Source: Desulfovibrionaceae bacterium (GTDB lineage: Bacteria > Pseudomonadota > Gammaproteobacteria > Burkholderiales > Burkholderiaceae_C). From it: DNA of 5,966 bases. Positions 1 to 4,578 of this stretch are shown here, piece after piece; within the stretch, counting starts at the first letter, position 1, and every line of letters starts with the position of its first letter. The position numbers and the translations under genes were made by a program. The notes beneath the pieces were generated by a model that made no database searches, was not told the origin of the DNA, and saw only the letters and a list, made by a program, of their open reading frames with translations. The DNA is taken from contig WRJY01000178.1 of assembly GCA_009778355.1 (NCBI GenBank), forward strand, positions 1 through 5,966, read 5' to 3'.

Positions 1-85
1 TCACGCTCATGGCGTAATCCAGGTAGCTTCGCCGCATCTCCTCTTCTAGACTGATCGGGAGCGTCTCTTTGGCGAATGAAGTCAT
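1..85 (-). CDS. gyrA: DNA gyrase subunit A, N-terminal fragment (cut by window edge)
   Basis: This is the start of the DNA gyrase A subunit, the breaking-rejoining subunit of the type II topoisomerase that introduces negative supercoils. Only 28 codons plus one base are inside the window. The translation begins MTSFAKETLP and continues through the SLEEEMRRSYLDYAMSV block typical of proteobacterial GyrA N-termini. The active-site tyrosine and quinolone-resistance region lie outside the window. The ATG at 85-83 is chosen because homologues start at the same place relative to the FAKETLP motif. No good Shine-Dalgarno is visible just upstream. A TAAAAT hexamer (complement of 125-130) could be a -10 box, but I find no convincing -35 partner. 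The gene lies downstream of two tRNA genes on the same strand with a 156-bp spacer and no obvious terminator, so some read-through is possible. Confidence 0.93.
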   Translation of the reverse strand, partial: MTSFAKETLPISLEEEMRRSYLDYAMSV

Positions 86-241
86 AAATTGATGTGCAGC
101 GGTTCTGAGCGGGCGGAACCGGTAATTTTACTAGTGATATTCCGTGGTGCCTGATGCAATGATGTGACACAAGGAAGAACGAATTTTTGGAGGGGCGTGC
201 GCGCTTTGCGGTGCGAAACGAGGCAGTGTGAACCGCCCATC

Positions 242-318
242 TGGCCTGCCCGGAGGGACTCGAACCCCCGACCTGCGGCTTAGAAGGCCGCTGCTCTATC
301 CGGTTGAGCTACGGGCAG
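242..318 (-). tRNA. tRNA-Arg (anticodon TCT)
   Basis: The reverse complement folds as a complete 77-nt tRNA. The 7-bp acceptor stem is CTGCCCG with CGGGCAG, the discriminator base is G (complement of 245), and CCA is encoded at 244-242. The anticodon stem GCGGC/GCCGC encloses the loop CTTCTAA, giving anticodon TCT, which reads AGA/AGG arginine codons. The T arm has the canonical TTCGAGT loop. AGA/AGG are expected to be rare in this high-GC coding style. The gene lies 72 bp downstream of tRNA-Pro but is separated from it by a strong hairpin. Confidence 0.96.
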
Positions 319-339
319 ATTGCCAAGGCCGATACAAGA

Positions 340-365
340 CAAAGGCCCGGCAAGGCGGGCCTTTG
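340..365 (-). terminator. Probable intrinsic terminator between the two tRNA genes
   Basis: A 10-bp perfect GC-rich stem (340-349 with 356-365; core AAAGGCCCG/CGGGCCTTT) encloses a 6-nt loop. On the minus strand it is followed by TCTTGT, a weak T-rich run, with A/T pairs at the base of the stem as in many proteobacterial terminators. It lies 26 nt after the end of tRNA-Pro, so it would end that transcript. Its base is symmetric enough that it might act on either strand. Alternatively it could be a processing hairpin in a two-tRNA precursor. Confidence 0.65.
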
Positions 366-390
366 ATTGTGTCGCAAGAACACTCATTGG

Positions 391-467
391 TGGTCGGAGC
401 GGCGGGATTCGAACTCGCGACCCTCTGCTCCCAAAGCAGATGCGCTACCAGACTGCGCTACGCTCCG
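391..467 (-). tRNA. tRNA-Pro (anticodon TGG)
   Basis: The reverse complement is a complete 77-nt tRNA. The acceptor stem is CGGAGCG/CGCTCCG, the discriminator is A, and CCA is encoded at 393-391. The D arm includes TAGCGCAG and GGTAGCGC, the anticodon stem CTGC/GCAG encloses the loop TTTGGGA with anticodon TGG, and the T loop is TTCGAAT. The C1 start, GGGA after the anticodon and overall form match bacterial tRNA-Pro(UGG). The UGG isoacceptor reads CCA and, by wobble, other proline codons. That is relevant to the very proline-rich protein encoded at 2396-3727, though no specific link is implied. Confidence 0.96.
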
Positions 468-478
468 ACGAAGAATGG

Positions 479-484
479 ATTCTA
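479..484 (-). promoter_or_regulatory. Candidate -10 box for tRNA-Pro
   Basis: The minus strand reads TAGAAT (5 of 6 match to TATAAT), ending 11 nt before the mature 5' end of tRNA-Pro, a usual distance. No good -35 element is seen at 16-18 bp upstream. A nearby CTGACG is only 5 bp away and cannot partner it. The upstream DNA may derive from the adjacent insertion-sequence remnant. Confidence 0.3.
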
Positions 485-540
485 CCTTGCGTCAGCTCCG
501 CCTTGGGCGTGAGGGGTTCGATTCAAAGTGATGTGATCTC

Positions 541-1011
541 TCAAGCGGCGTAGCGGATGTCCGTAGCCCAGTAGGAAGCCCACTCTGAGTTGGCGCGGTT
601 CAACCGTAGCGCGAGCATGTGCTGGGCGTTCTTTGGACTCCACCAGGCGCCGGGTAGCTTCAAGCGTTTCTGAATCACATAGCGATGCGCACTCTCGATC
701 TGGCCAGATCCGATGGGTAAGCCTCGGGCGATCGCCCCTGCATAGTCCAGTTGATCCTGTCGAGTGGCAAGGTAGCGCCAGCATTGGCGCACCGGTACGT
801 CTTGCTCAGGCGTTTGCTCGCTCTCGCAGTGGCTTTGCAGCGTGCGCAGCACCGCGTCCAACTCTGCTGTCTTGAGCCTTTGCTTTTGCTGCTCCAGCCA
901 GTACCGCTGGGCCGCCGGCTGCTCTTCGATGGCTTGGGCTGCTTGCCCCAGGTACTCGCACACGTGGTAGAAGTCCACAGAGAACTGCCAGTCGATACCA
1001 GCGTTGATCGC
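541..1011 (-). pseudogene. ISKra4-type transposase, 5'-truncated C-terminal remnant
   Basis: About 155 codons of a transposase C-terminus remain, ending at the TGA at 543-541. Visible motifs are VDFYHVCEYL, whose aspartate is the likely second catalytic acidic residue of an RNase H-like DDE transposase, and GLPIGSGQIESAHRYVIQKR, whose glutamate is the likely third. This is followed by a WWSPKNAQHMLALR block and a terminal WASYW motif. This layout is that of the ISKra4 family as I remember it. The N-terminal domain and first catalytic aspartate are missing. Upstream of about 1011 the same frame stays open through queH, but only as an arginine-rich out-of-frame translation with no transposase character. 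The left end of homology is therefore a break, close to a GC-rich palindromic repeat at 1013-1031. No terminal inverted repeats were identified; the outer IS end, if kept, lies between 468 and 541. It is presumably inactive. Confidence 0.85.
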
Positions 1012-1012
1012 C

Positions 1013-1031
1013 CTGCCCCACGAGGGGGCAG
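1013..1031. repeat. Short GC-rich palindrome, same core as the repeat inside holB
   Basis: CTGCCCC (1013-1019) and GGGGCAG (1025-1031) form a 7-bp stem with a 5-nt loop. The 16-nt core CTGCCCCACGAGGGGG (1013-1028) matches the minus strand of 5878-5893 at 15 of 16 positions. It lies exactly between the end of recognisable transposase sequence and queH. It looks like a remnant of a dispersed palindromic element. Confidence 0.55.
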
Positions 1032-1032
1032 A

Positions 1033-1053
1033 CAAGGACGGTCTCAGTCCTTG
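1033..1053 (-). terminator. Hairpin spanning the queH stop codon, possible terminator
   Basis: On the minus strand CAAGGAC and GTCCTTG form a perfect 7-bp stem around the loop TGAGACC. The loop contains the queH TGA stop codon (1046-1044). The following sequence TCTGCCCCCT is not U-rich and immediately enters the second palindrome at 1013-1031. A classical intrinsic terminator is therefore doubtful. The two consecutive hairpins could instead protect the 3' end of the mRNA. Confidence 0.35.
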
Positions 1054-1682
1054 CCGCCCGGCCCCGCGCGCTCGCGCCCTTGGGCGGCGCGGCGGGCGTT
1101 GGCCTCGCGCAGCGAGTAGATGCAGCCGCAGTATTCCTGCCGGTAGAAGTGCTCGCGCCTGGCTATTTCGATCGAACGGGCCGAGCCGCCGTCTTTGCGC
1201 CAGTTGTGGTCCCAGTAGGTCAGGCCGGGGTAGCGCGAGGCCGCGCGCTGGCCGCAGTCGTTGACCTGTTGCAGGTTCTTCCAGCGCGAGATGCCCAGCG
1301 AGGTGGCGATGACCGCAAAACCGTGCTCGTGCGCGTACAGCGCGGTGCGCTCCAGCCGCATGTCGAAGCACATGGTGCAGCGGATGCCGCGCTCCGGTTC
1401 GTGCTCCATGCCCCTGGCGCGGGCGAACCAGTTGTCGCTGTCGTAGTCGGCGTCGACAAACGCAATGCCAAACTGGCGGGCAAAGCGGATGTTCTCGTTC
1501 TTGCGCAGCTCGTACTCCTGCACCGGGTGAATGTTGGGGTTGTAGAAGAAGATCGTGAAGTCGATGGCCGAGGCCCGCATGGCCTCTATCAATTCGCCCG
1601 AGCACGTGGCGCAGCACGAATGCAGCAGCACCTTGCCATGGCCGCCGGGCAGCGGCAGGGGTTTGCGGGTGGCGGTGTTCAT
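1044..1682 (-). CDS. queH: Epoxyqueuosine reductase QueH (DUF208 family)
   Basis: QueH catalyses the last step of queuosine synthesis, reduction of epoxyqueuosine to queuosine at wobble position 34 of GUN-anticodon tRNAs (Tyr, His, Asn, Asp). It is a cobalamin-independent alternative to QueG. The 212-residue product has the family's cysteine signature: LLHSCCATC (Cys23, Cys24, Cys27), RCTMC (Cys102, Cys105) and EYCGC (Cys185, Cys187). It also has the YNPNIHP motif (47-53), DADYD (77-81) and TSLGISRWKN (127-136). These cysteines are expected to hold an iron-sulfur cluster and redox-active pair; HSCCAPC is more usual than HSCCATC at the first site. The ATG at 1682 overlaps the higA stop as ATGA, indicating translational coupling, and little Shine-Dalgarno is visible. 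The stop sits in a hairpin loop. Downstream lies an IS remnant. Family assignment is strong from motifs and length. Confidence 0.93.
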   Translation of the reverse strand: MNTATRKPLPLPGGHGKVLLHSCCATCSGELIEAMRASAIDFTIFFYNPNIHPVQEYELRKNENIRFARQFGIAFVDADYDSDNWFARARGMEHEPERGIRCTMCFDMRLERTALYAHEHGFAVIATSLGISRWKNLQQVNDCGQRAASRYPGLTYWDHNWRKDGGSARSIEIARREHFYRQEYCGCIYSLREANARRAAQGRERAGPGGKD

Positions 1683-1999
1683 GGCAGAGCTGGCGTCAGC
1701 GTCAATTCACAGACCCTTTTCAACTCGCGTCCCAATTTGCGTTCGGCGATTTTGATGTCATAGGCGTTCTGGAGGTTGATCCAGTATTGCGCGCCTTGTC
1801 CAAACGCGCGTCCAAGACGCAAGGCCAGATCGGCGGTAAGCGGACGTTCGCCCCGCACAACGTGCGAAACGCGCATGGGCGAAACGCCAATCGCGCGGGC
1901 CAAAGCCGCTTGGCTCATGCCGGTGTCCAGCAGAATTTCTTCAATGAACTCGCCGGGATGAATCGGCGGCATGCCATTTTTTGGGACAGAAGAAGTCAT
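1679..1999 (-). CDS. higA: HigA-family antitoxin, XRE-type helix-turn-helix
   Basis: This 106-residue protein is the antitoxin and autorepressor of a higBA toxin-antitoxin module. It opens with the HigA/VapI signature PPIHPGEFIEEILLDTGMSQ, followed by a helix-turn-helix (about residues 28-55: MSQAALARAIGVSPMRVSHVVRG) and ADLALRLGRAFGQGAQYWINLQ, the family's dimerising helical part. The ATG at 1999 starts 11 nt after the higB stop; an in-frame ATG at codon 10 (1972) is possible but would leave less N-terminus. The C-terminal residues after KLGRELKR look like an added tail that runs into the queH start, where the two genes overlap by 4 bases. It is expected to bind HigB and to bind the palindrome at 2303-2317. 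Small helix-turn-helix antitoxins of this type are confidently recognised; whether the pair is functional is not shown. Confidence 0.92.
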   Translation of the reverse strand: MTSSVPKNGMPPIHPGEFIEEILLDTGMSQAALARAIGVSPMRVSHVVRGERPLTADLALRLGRAFGQGAQYWINLQNAYDIKIAERKLGRELKRVCELTLTPALP

Positions 2000-2010
2000 G
2001 GTAGGAACAG

Positions 2011-2292
2011 CTAATGGTAGTCAATGATTTCAACATCAAATGCGTCGCCACTGTCGAATCGGAAACACAATCGCCACTGGTCGTTGATGCGAATGCTCCA
2101 CTGTCCAGCCCGGTCGCGCGACAGCGCCTCCAGCCGGTTCGATGGCGGATACCGCAGTTGCTCAGGCGAAGATGCGGCATTCAGTTGATACAGGCGCATG
2201 ATGGCTCGCCGTTGGATATCCTGCGGCAACCGCCGCGCCTTCCCTGTCGTGAACAACTGCTCGGCTTCCTTGCCTACGAATGTTCGGATCAT
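2011..2292 (-). CDS. higB: HigB toxin, RelE-superfamily mRNA interferase
   Basis: The 93-residue product matches the HigB branch of the RelE superfamily, ribosome-dependent mRNA endonucleases that cut translated mRNA. Visible features are MIRTFVGKEAEQLF at the N-terminus, PPSNRLEALSRDRAGQWSIR (49-68), INDQWRLCFRF (69-79) and the C-terminal DVEIIDYH. The last three residues Asp91-Tyr92-His93 correspond to the catalytic-site tail described for Proteus vulgaris HigB. Length is normal for the family and there is no frameshift, so it looks intact. The ATG at 2292 is preferred over an in-frame ATG at 2325. The extra 11 residues (MRCKQFVYDAP) are not family-like, and the upstream ATG would lie inside the promoter and operator. 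Toxin-first order is typical of higBA. No Shine-Dalgarno precedes the chosen start. Confidence 0.92.
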   Translation of the reverse strand: MIRTFVGKEAEQLFTTGKARRLPQDIQRRAIMRLYQLNAASSPEQLRYPPSNRLEALSRDRAGQWSIRINDQWRLCFRFDSGDAFDVEIIDYH

Positions 2293-2298
2293 TGGCGC

Positions 2299-2327
2299 AT
2301 CATAAACAAATTGTTTACAACGCACAA
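2299..2327 (-). promoter_or_regulatory. Candidate sigma-70 promoter of higB-higA-queH
   Basis: On the minus strand TTGTGC (2327-2322) is followed by a 17-bp spacer and TATGAT (2304-2299), a 5 of 6 match to the -10 consensus. The -35 matches only in TTG, which suits an activator-free but weak or repressed promoter. Only 6 nt separate the -10 box from the higB ATG, so transcription would begin at or very near the start codon. The operator at 2303-2317 overlaps the spacer and -10. Confidence 0.6.
2303..2317. promoter_or_regulatory. Probable HigA operator
   Basis: TAAACAA and TTGTTTA form a perfect inverted repeat with a single central base, 15 bp in all. It is AT-rich in an otherwise GC-rich window. 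It lies 11 bp upstream of the higB start and overlaps the -10 box. That is where autorepressing HigA dimers are known to bind in other higBA loci. Binding itself is inferred. Confidence 0.65.
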
Positions 2328-2344
2328 CCTTGAGGAGTCTGAAC

Positions 2345-2388
2345 GCCTGTTTACGATCTCAGCAGGCCTGCTGAGATCGTAAACAGGC
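2345..2388. repeat. Perfect 44-bp palindrome
   Basis: The left arm 2345-2366 (beginning GCCTGTTTACGATCTC) is the exact reverse complement of the right arm 2367-2388, with no spacer and no mismatch over 22 bp each. It lies 7 bp past the ankyrin gene's TAA and 18 bp upstream of the higB -35 box. As RNA it would form a very stable hairpin and could terminate the ankyrin transcript, but there is no U-tract on either strand. TCTGA occurs at 2338-2342 and again at 2389-2393 directly abutting the right arm. This might be a short target duplication offset by two bases on the left. Alternatives are a fused pair of IS ends, a MITE-like relic or a regulatory site. Confidence 0.9.
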
Positions 2389-2395
2389 TCTGAGA

Positions 2396-3727
2396 TTACC
2401 AAGTGCCGCGAGTGGGCGGCGCGGGCGGCGGTTGGATTTGAATGGCCCGCCCTGGCTCGCCTGGTTCCGCCGCTGGGGCTGGCGGCGCTGGATCGGCGGG
2501 GCGAATCTGGATCGCCTGGCCGGGCGCGGGCGGCGTCAGCCGCAAGGGCGGCGAAGGCCGTGGCGCCGCCGGGGCTGGCTCGGTCTGAACGGGTTCCTGG
2601 CCGGGCTGACCGGGCGTGACTTGTTCGGCCTGACTCGGCGCCGGCAACGTCAGCCGCAGCGTCGGACGCAGGGGCAGTGGCTCCGGCGGCGCCGGAGCAG
2701 GCGCGGCTTGGGCAGGTTCCTGCTCCGGCCGGTCGGGTATCACCTGCTCGGCCTGACCAGGCAGCGGCAGCGCCGCACGAGAGACCGGGGCTGGCAAAGG
2801 CGCAGGCGCAGGCGCTGGCGCTGGCAAAAGCGCGGGCTCCGGCTGCGCTGCTTCGGACGTGGTCCGGATGGCTTGACCGGGTTCTTCGGGCCTCGTCACT
2901 TGCACCGCCTGACCTGGCTCGGGCAGCGGGCCTGAAACGGGTTTGAAGATGGGCGGCTGGTTGCCCGGCGCGGCCAGCGCGGCGGCAGGCGGCGGCGGTG
3001 ACGCCGGGCGCACGGGCGTGCGCCGTCTGGCCTGGGTCAGCAGTTCGGCGGCGTCGGGCCGGCTGGCGCTGACGGCAAAATCCAGCGCGTCCATGCCCAG
3101 ATGGTTGCGCGCGCGCGGATCGGCGCCGGCGCCGAGCAGCATTTGCACGGCCTCGGGCTTGCCGTAACGCGCGGCCATCATGAGCGGGGTGCTGCCGTTG
3201 GGCGAGCGGGCTTCGATTTCGGCGTGGTGATCGAGCAGCAGGCGGATCATGTCGGTGCTGCCGCCCGTGGCGGCGTAGTGCAGCGGCGTCCAGCCGGGCC
3301 GGTTGACTTGAGCGCCCTTGGCGATGAGCGCGCGGGCAATGTCCATTTGCCCCTTGAAAGCGGCCATCATCAGCACGCTTTCGTCGGTCGGGGTGCACAG
3401 ATTCGGGTCCAGCCCAGGCGCGGCCAGAATGGTGCGCGCGACCGCCAGCGAGTCTTCCTGTATCGCCAGGTACAGACCCGGCACGCCGCGCGGATCGCGC
3501 GTGTTCGGGCTGGCGCCATCGAGCAGCAGCGAGGTGATGCGCGACGCATTGTCCTGCTTGATGGCGCGGATGAACTCACCCGCATCGACGGCCCAGGCCA
3601 GCGGGCCGGCAAGCGCCAAAACGCAAGCCACGATGATGGGCTTGAGCCGATCCACCACGCTTTGCGCAGCGGCATGGTTCCTTCCCCGAAGAAGGAAGGA
3701 GCGGAGAAAAAACGCCGCCTGTTTCAT
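2396..3727 (-). CDS. Secreted or periplasmic ankyrin-repeat protein with proline-rich tail
   Basis: The 443-residue product has three parts. Residues 1-46 form a long signal-peptide-like segment with hydrophobic core IIVACVLALAGPLAWA and likely cleavage before VDAGEF. Residues about 50-235 carry roughly five ankyrin units, clearest at ESVLMMAAFKGQMDIARALI, GWTPLHYAATGGSTDMIRLL and GSTPLMMAARYGKPEAVQML. Residues about 236-443 are low-complexity and proline/alanine-rich, with six PGQA(V/I/E)Q-like units at 271, 283, 323, 364, 402 and 425. Ankyrin repeats mediate protein-protein binding; the specific partner is unknown. The ATG overlaps the tatD stop as ATGA, suggesting translational coupling. 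The start is uncertain: in-frame GTG codons at 3658 and 3655 would give a shorter, more typical signal peptide, and a better ribosome-binding site (GGAAGGAACC) sits before an out-of-frame ATG at 3675. No gene symbol is justified. Confidence 0.85.
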   Translation of the reverse strand: MKQAAFFLRSFLLRGRNHAAAQSVVDRLKPIIVACVLALAGPLAWAVDAGEFIRAIKQDNASRITSLLLDGASPNTRDPRGVPGLYLAIQEDSLAVARTILAAPGLDPNLCTPTDESVLMMAAFKGQMDIARALIAKGAQVNRPGWTPLHYAATGGSTDMIRLLLDHHAEIEARSPNGSTPLMMAARYGKPEAVQMLLGAGADPRARNHLGMDALDFAVSASRPDAAELLTQARRRTPVRPASPPPPAAALAAPGNQPPIFKPVSGPLPEPGQAVQVTRPEEPGQAIRTTSEAAQPEPALLPAPAPAPAPLPAPVSRAALPLPGQAEQVIPDRPEQEPAQAAPAPAPPEPLPLRPTLRLTLPAPSQAEQVTPGQPGQEPVQTEPAPAAPRPSPPLRLTPPAPGQAIQIRPADPAPPAPAAEPGEPGRAIQIQPPPAPPTRGTW

Positions 3728-4533
3728 GCCTCACGCGCCTGTAAAAACAGCCGCGTGAAATTGGCGCTGGTGAACCCGGCCACCCGCTCTACGCTGACGC
3801 CGCGCAGTTCGGCGATACGCGCGGCCACGTAGGGCACGTAGGCGGGCGAATTGGTTTTGCCGCGGTACGGCGCCGGGGCCAGGTAGGGGCTGTCGGTTTC
3901 GATCAGCAGGCGGTCTTCGGGCGCCAGGCGGGCCACTTCGTGCACGCCGGCGGCGTTTTTGAAGGTGACGATGCCCGACAGCGAAATGTAAAAGCCCAAG
4001 TCCAGCGCCGCCCGCGCCACCGCCGCCGTCTCGGTGAAGCAATGGAACACGCCGCTGGCGCTGCCCGTGCCGCCGTCCTCGCCCTCCTCGCGCAAAATCG
4101 CCAGGGTGTCGCTGGCCGCTGCCCGCGTGTGGATGACCAGCGGCACGCGCGCCTGGCGGGCGGCGCGAATATGGGTGCGAAAGCGCTCGCGCTGCCAGGT
4201 CAGATCGGCGATGCCGCGGCCACCCTTGCGCTCTTGCATCTGGTAGTAGTCCAGCCCGGTTTCGCCGATGGCCACCACCTTGGGCAGCGCGGCGGCCTGC
4301 GCCAGCTCGCGCGCCGACGGCTCGCGCACACCCTCGTTGTCTGGATGCACGCCGACAGTGGCCCAAAAGCCGTCGTGGGCCGCCGCCAGCGCCTGCACGG
4401 CGGGAAATTCTTCCATGCTGGTGCTGATGCACAGGGCGCGCGTGACCCGCGCCGCCTGCATGGCCGCGCGGATGGCGGGCAAATCGGACGCCAGTTCGGG
4501 GAACGTGAGGTGGCAGTGAGAATCGGTGAACAT
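3724..4533 (-). CDS. tatD: TatD-family metal-dependent hydrolase/nuclease
   Basis: This 269-residue protein is a TatD-type TIM-barrel metallohydrolase; family members are Mg2+-dependent 3'-5' exonucleases or endonucleases acting on DNA/RNA in the cytoplasm. All expected metal ligands are visible: His6 and His8 in DSHCH, Glu91 in GETGLDYY, His135 in VIHTR, His164 in FHCF, and Asp214 in ETDSPYLAP. Length is typical (about 260). The ATG at 4533 places DSHCH right after the start, as in homologues. A GTG-started extension from 4569 would add 12 residues rich in arginine that do not resemble the family. The gene follows pilZ by 45 nt and overlaps the ankyrin gene by 4 nt. It may be the YcfH-type paralogue that accompanies holB in many proteobacteria; I use tatD as a family name only. 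Confidence 0.92.
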   Translation of the reverse strand: MFTDSHCHLTFPELASDLPAIRAAMQAARVTRALCISTSMEEFPAVQALAAAHDGFWATVGVHPDNEGVREPSARELAQAAALPKVVAIGETGLDYYQMQERKGGRGIADLTWQRERFRTHIRAARQARVPLVIHTRAAASDTLAILREEGEDGGTGSASGVFHCFTETAAVARAALDLGFYISLSGIVTFKNAAGVHEVARLAPEDRLLIETDSPYLAPAPYRGKTNSPAYVPYVAARIAELRGVSVERVAGFTSANFTRLFLQAREA

Positions 4534-4578
4534 GCGTCGATCGGCGTGGCGGCGCGGCGCCGGCAGCACATCAGACCA

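Noticed and set aside
228..553. Plus-strand small reading frames over the tRNA genes
   Set aside because: They are translations of tRNA complements, a common false call; the tRNA folds are complete.
1080..1763. Plus-strand 227-codon reading frame antisense to queH
   Set aside because: queH on the opposite strand has all its family motifs; this frame shows only high-GC openness and crosses into higA.
2293..2325. Upstream ATG adding 11 residues to HigB
   Set aside because: This ATG falls in the -35/operator region of the promoter and the added residues are not family-like; the ATG at 2292 fits the HigB N-terminus.
2014..2382. Plus-strand 122-codon reading frame antisense to higB
   Set aside because: It mirrors the higB gene and would read through the operator and palindrome; the HigB family match on the minus strand explains the region.
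2432..2935. Plus-strand reading frame antisense to the ankyrin tail
   Set aside because: Composition is almost only Arg, Gly, Trp and Leu, as expected from the complement of proline-rich codons; no start signals or family features.
2289..3398. Long minus-strand reading frame (369 codons) across the ankyrin gene
   Set aside because: It is an arginine/alanine-rich out-of-frame translation of the proline-rich tail, has no domain, and runs through the 44-bp palindrome and operator to end at the higB start.
3731..4432. Minus-strand 233-codon reading frame inside tatD
   Set aside because: Arginine/glycine-rich shift of the tatD frame; tatD has every metal ligand in place.
4534..4569. GTG-started 12-residue extension of TatD
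   Set aside because: Adds an arginine-rich stretch before DSHCH, whereas homologues start two or three residues before it.
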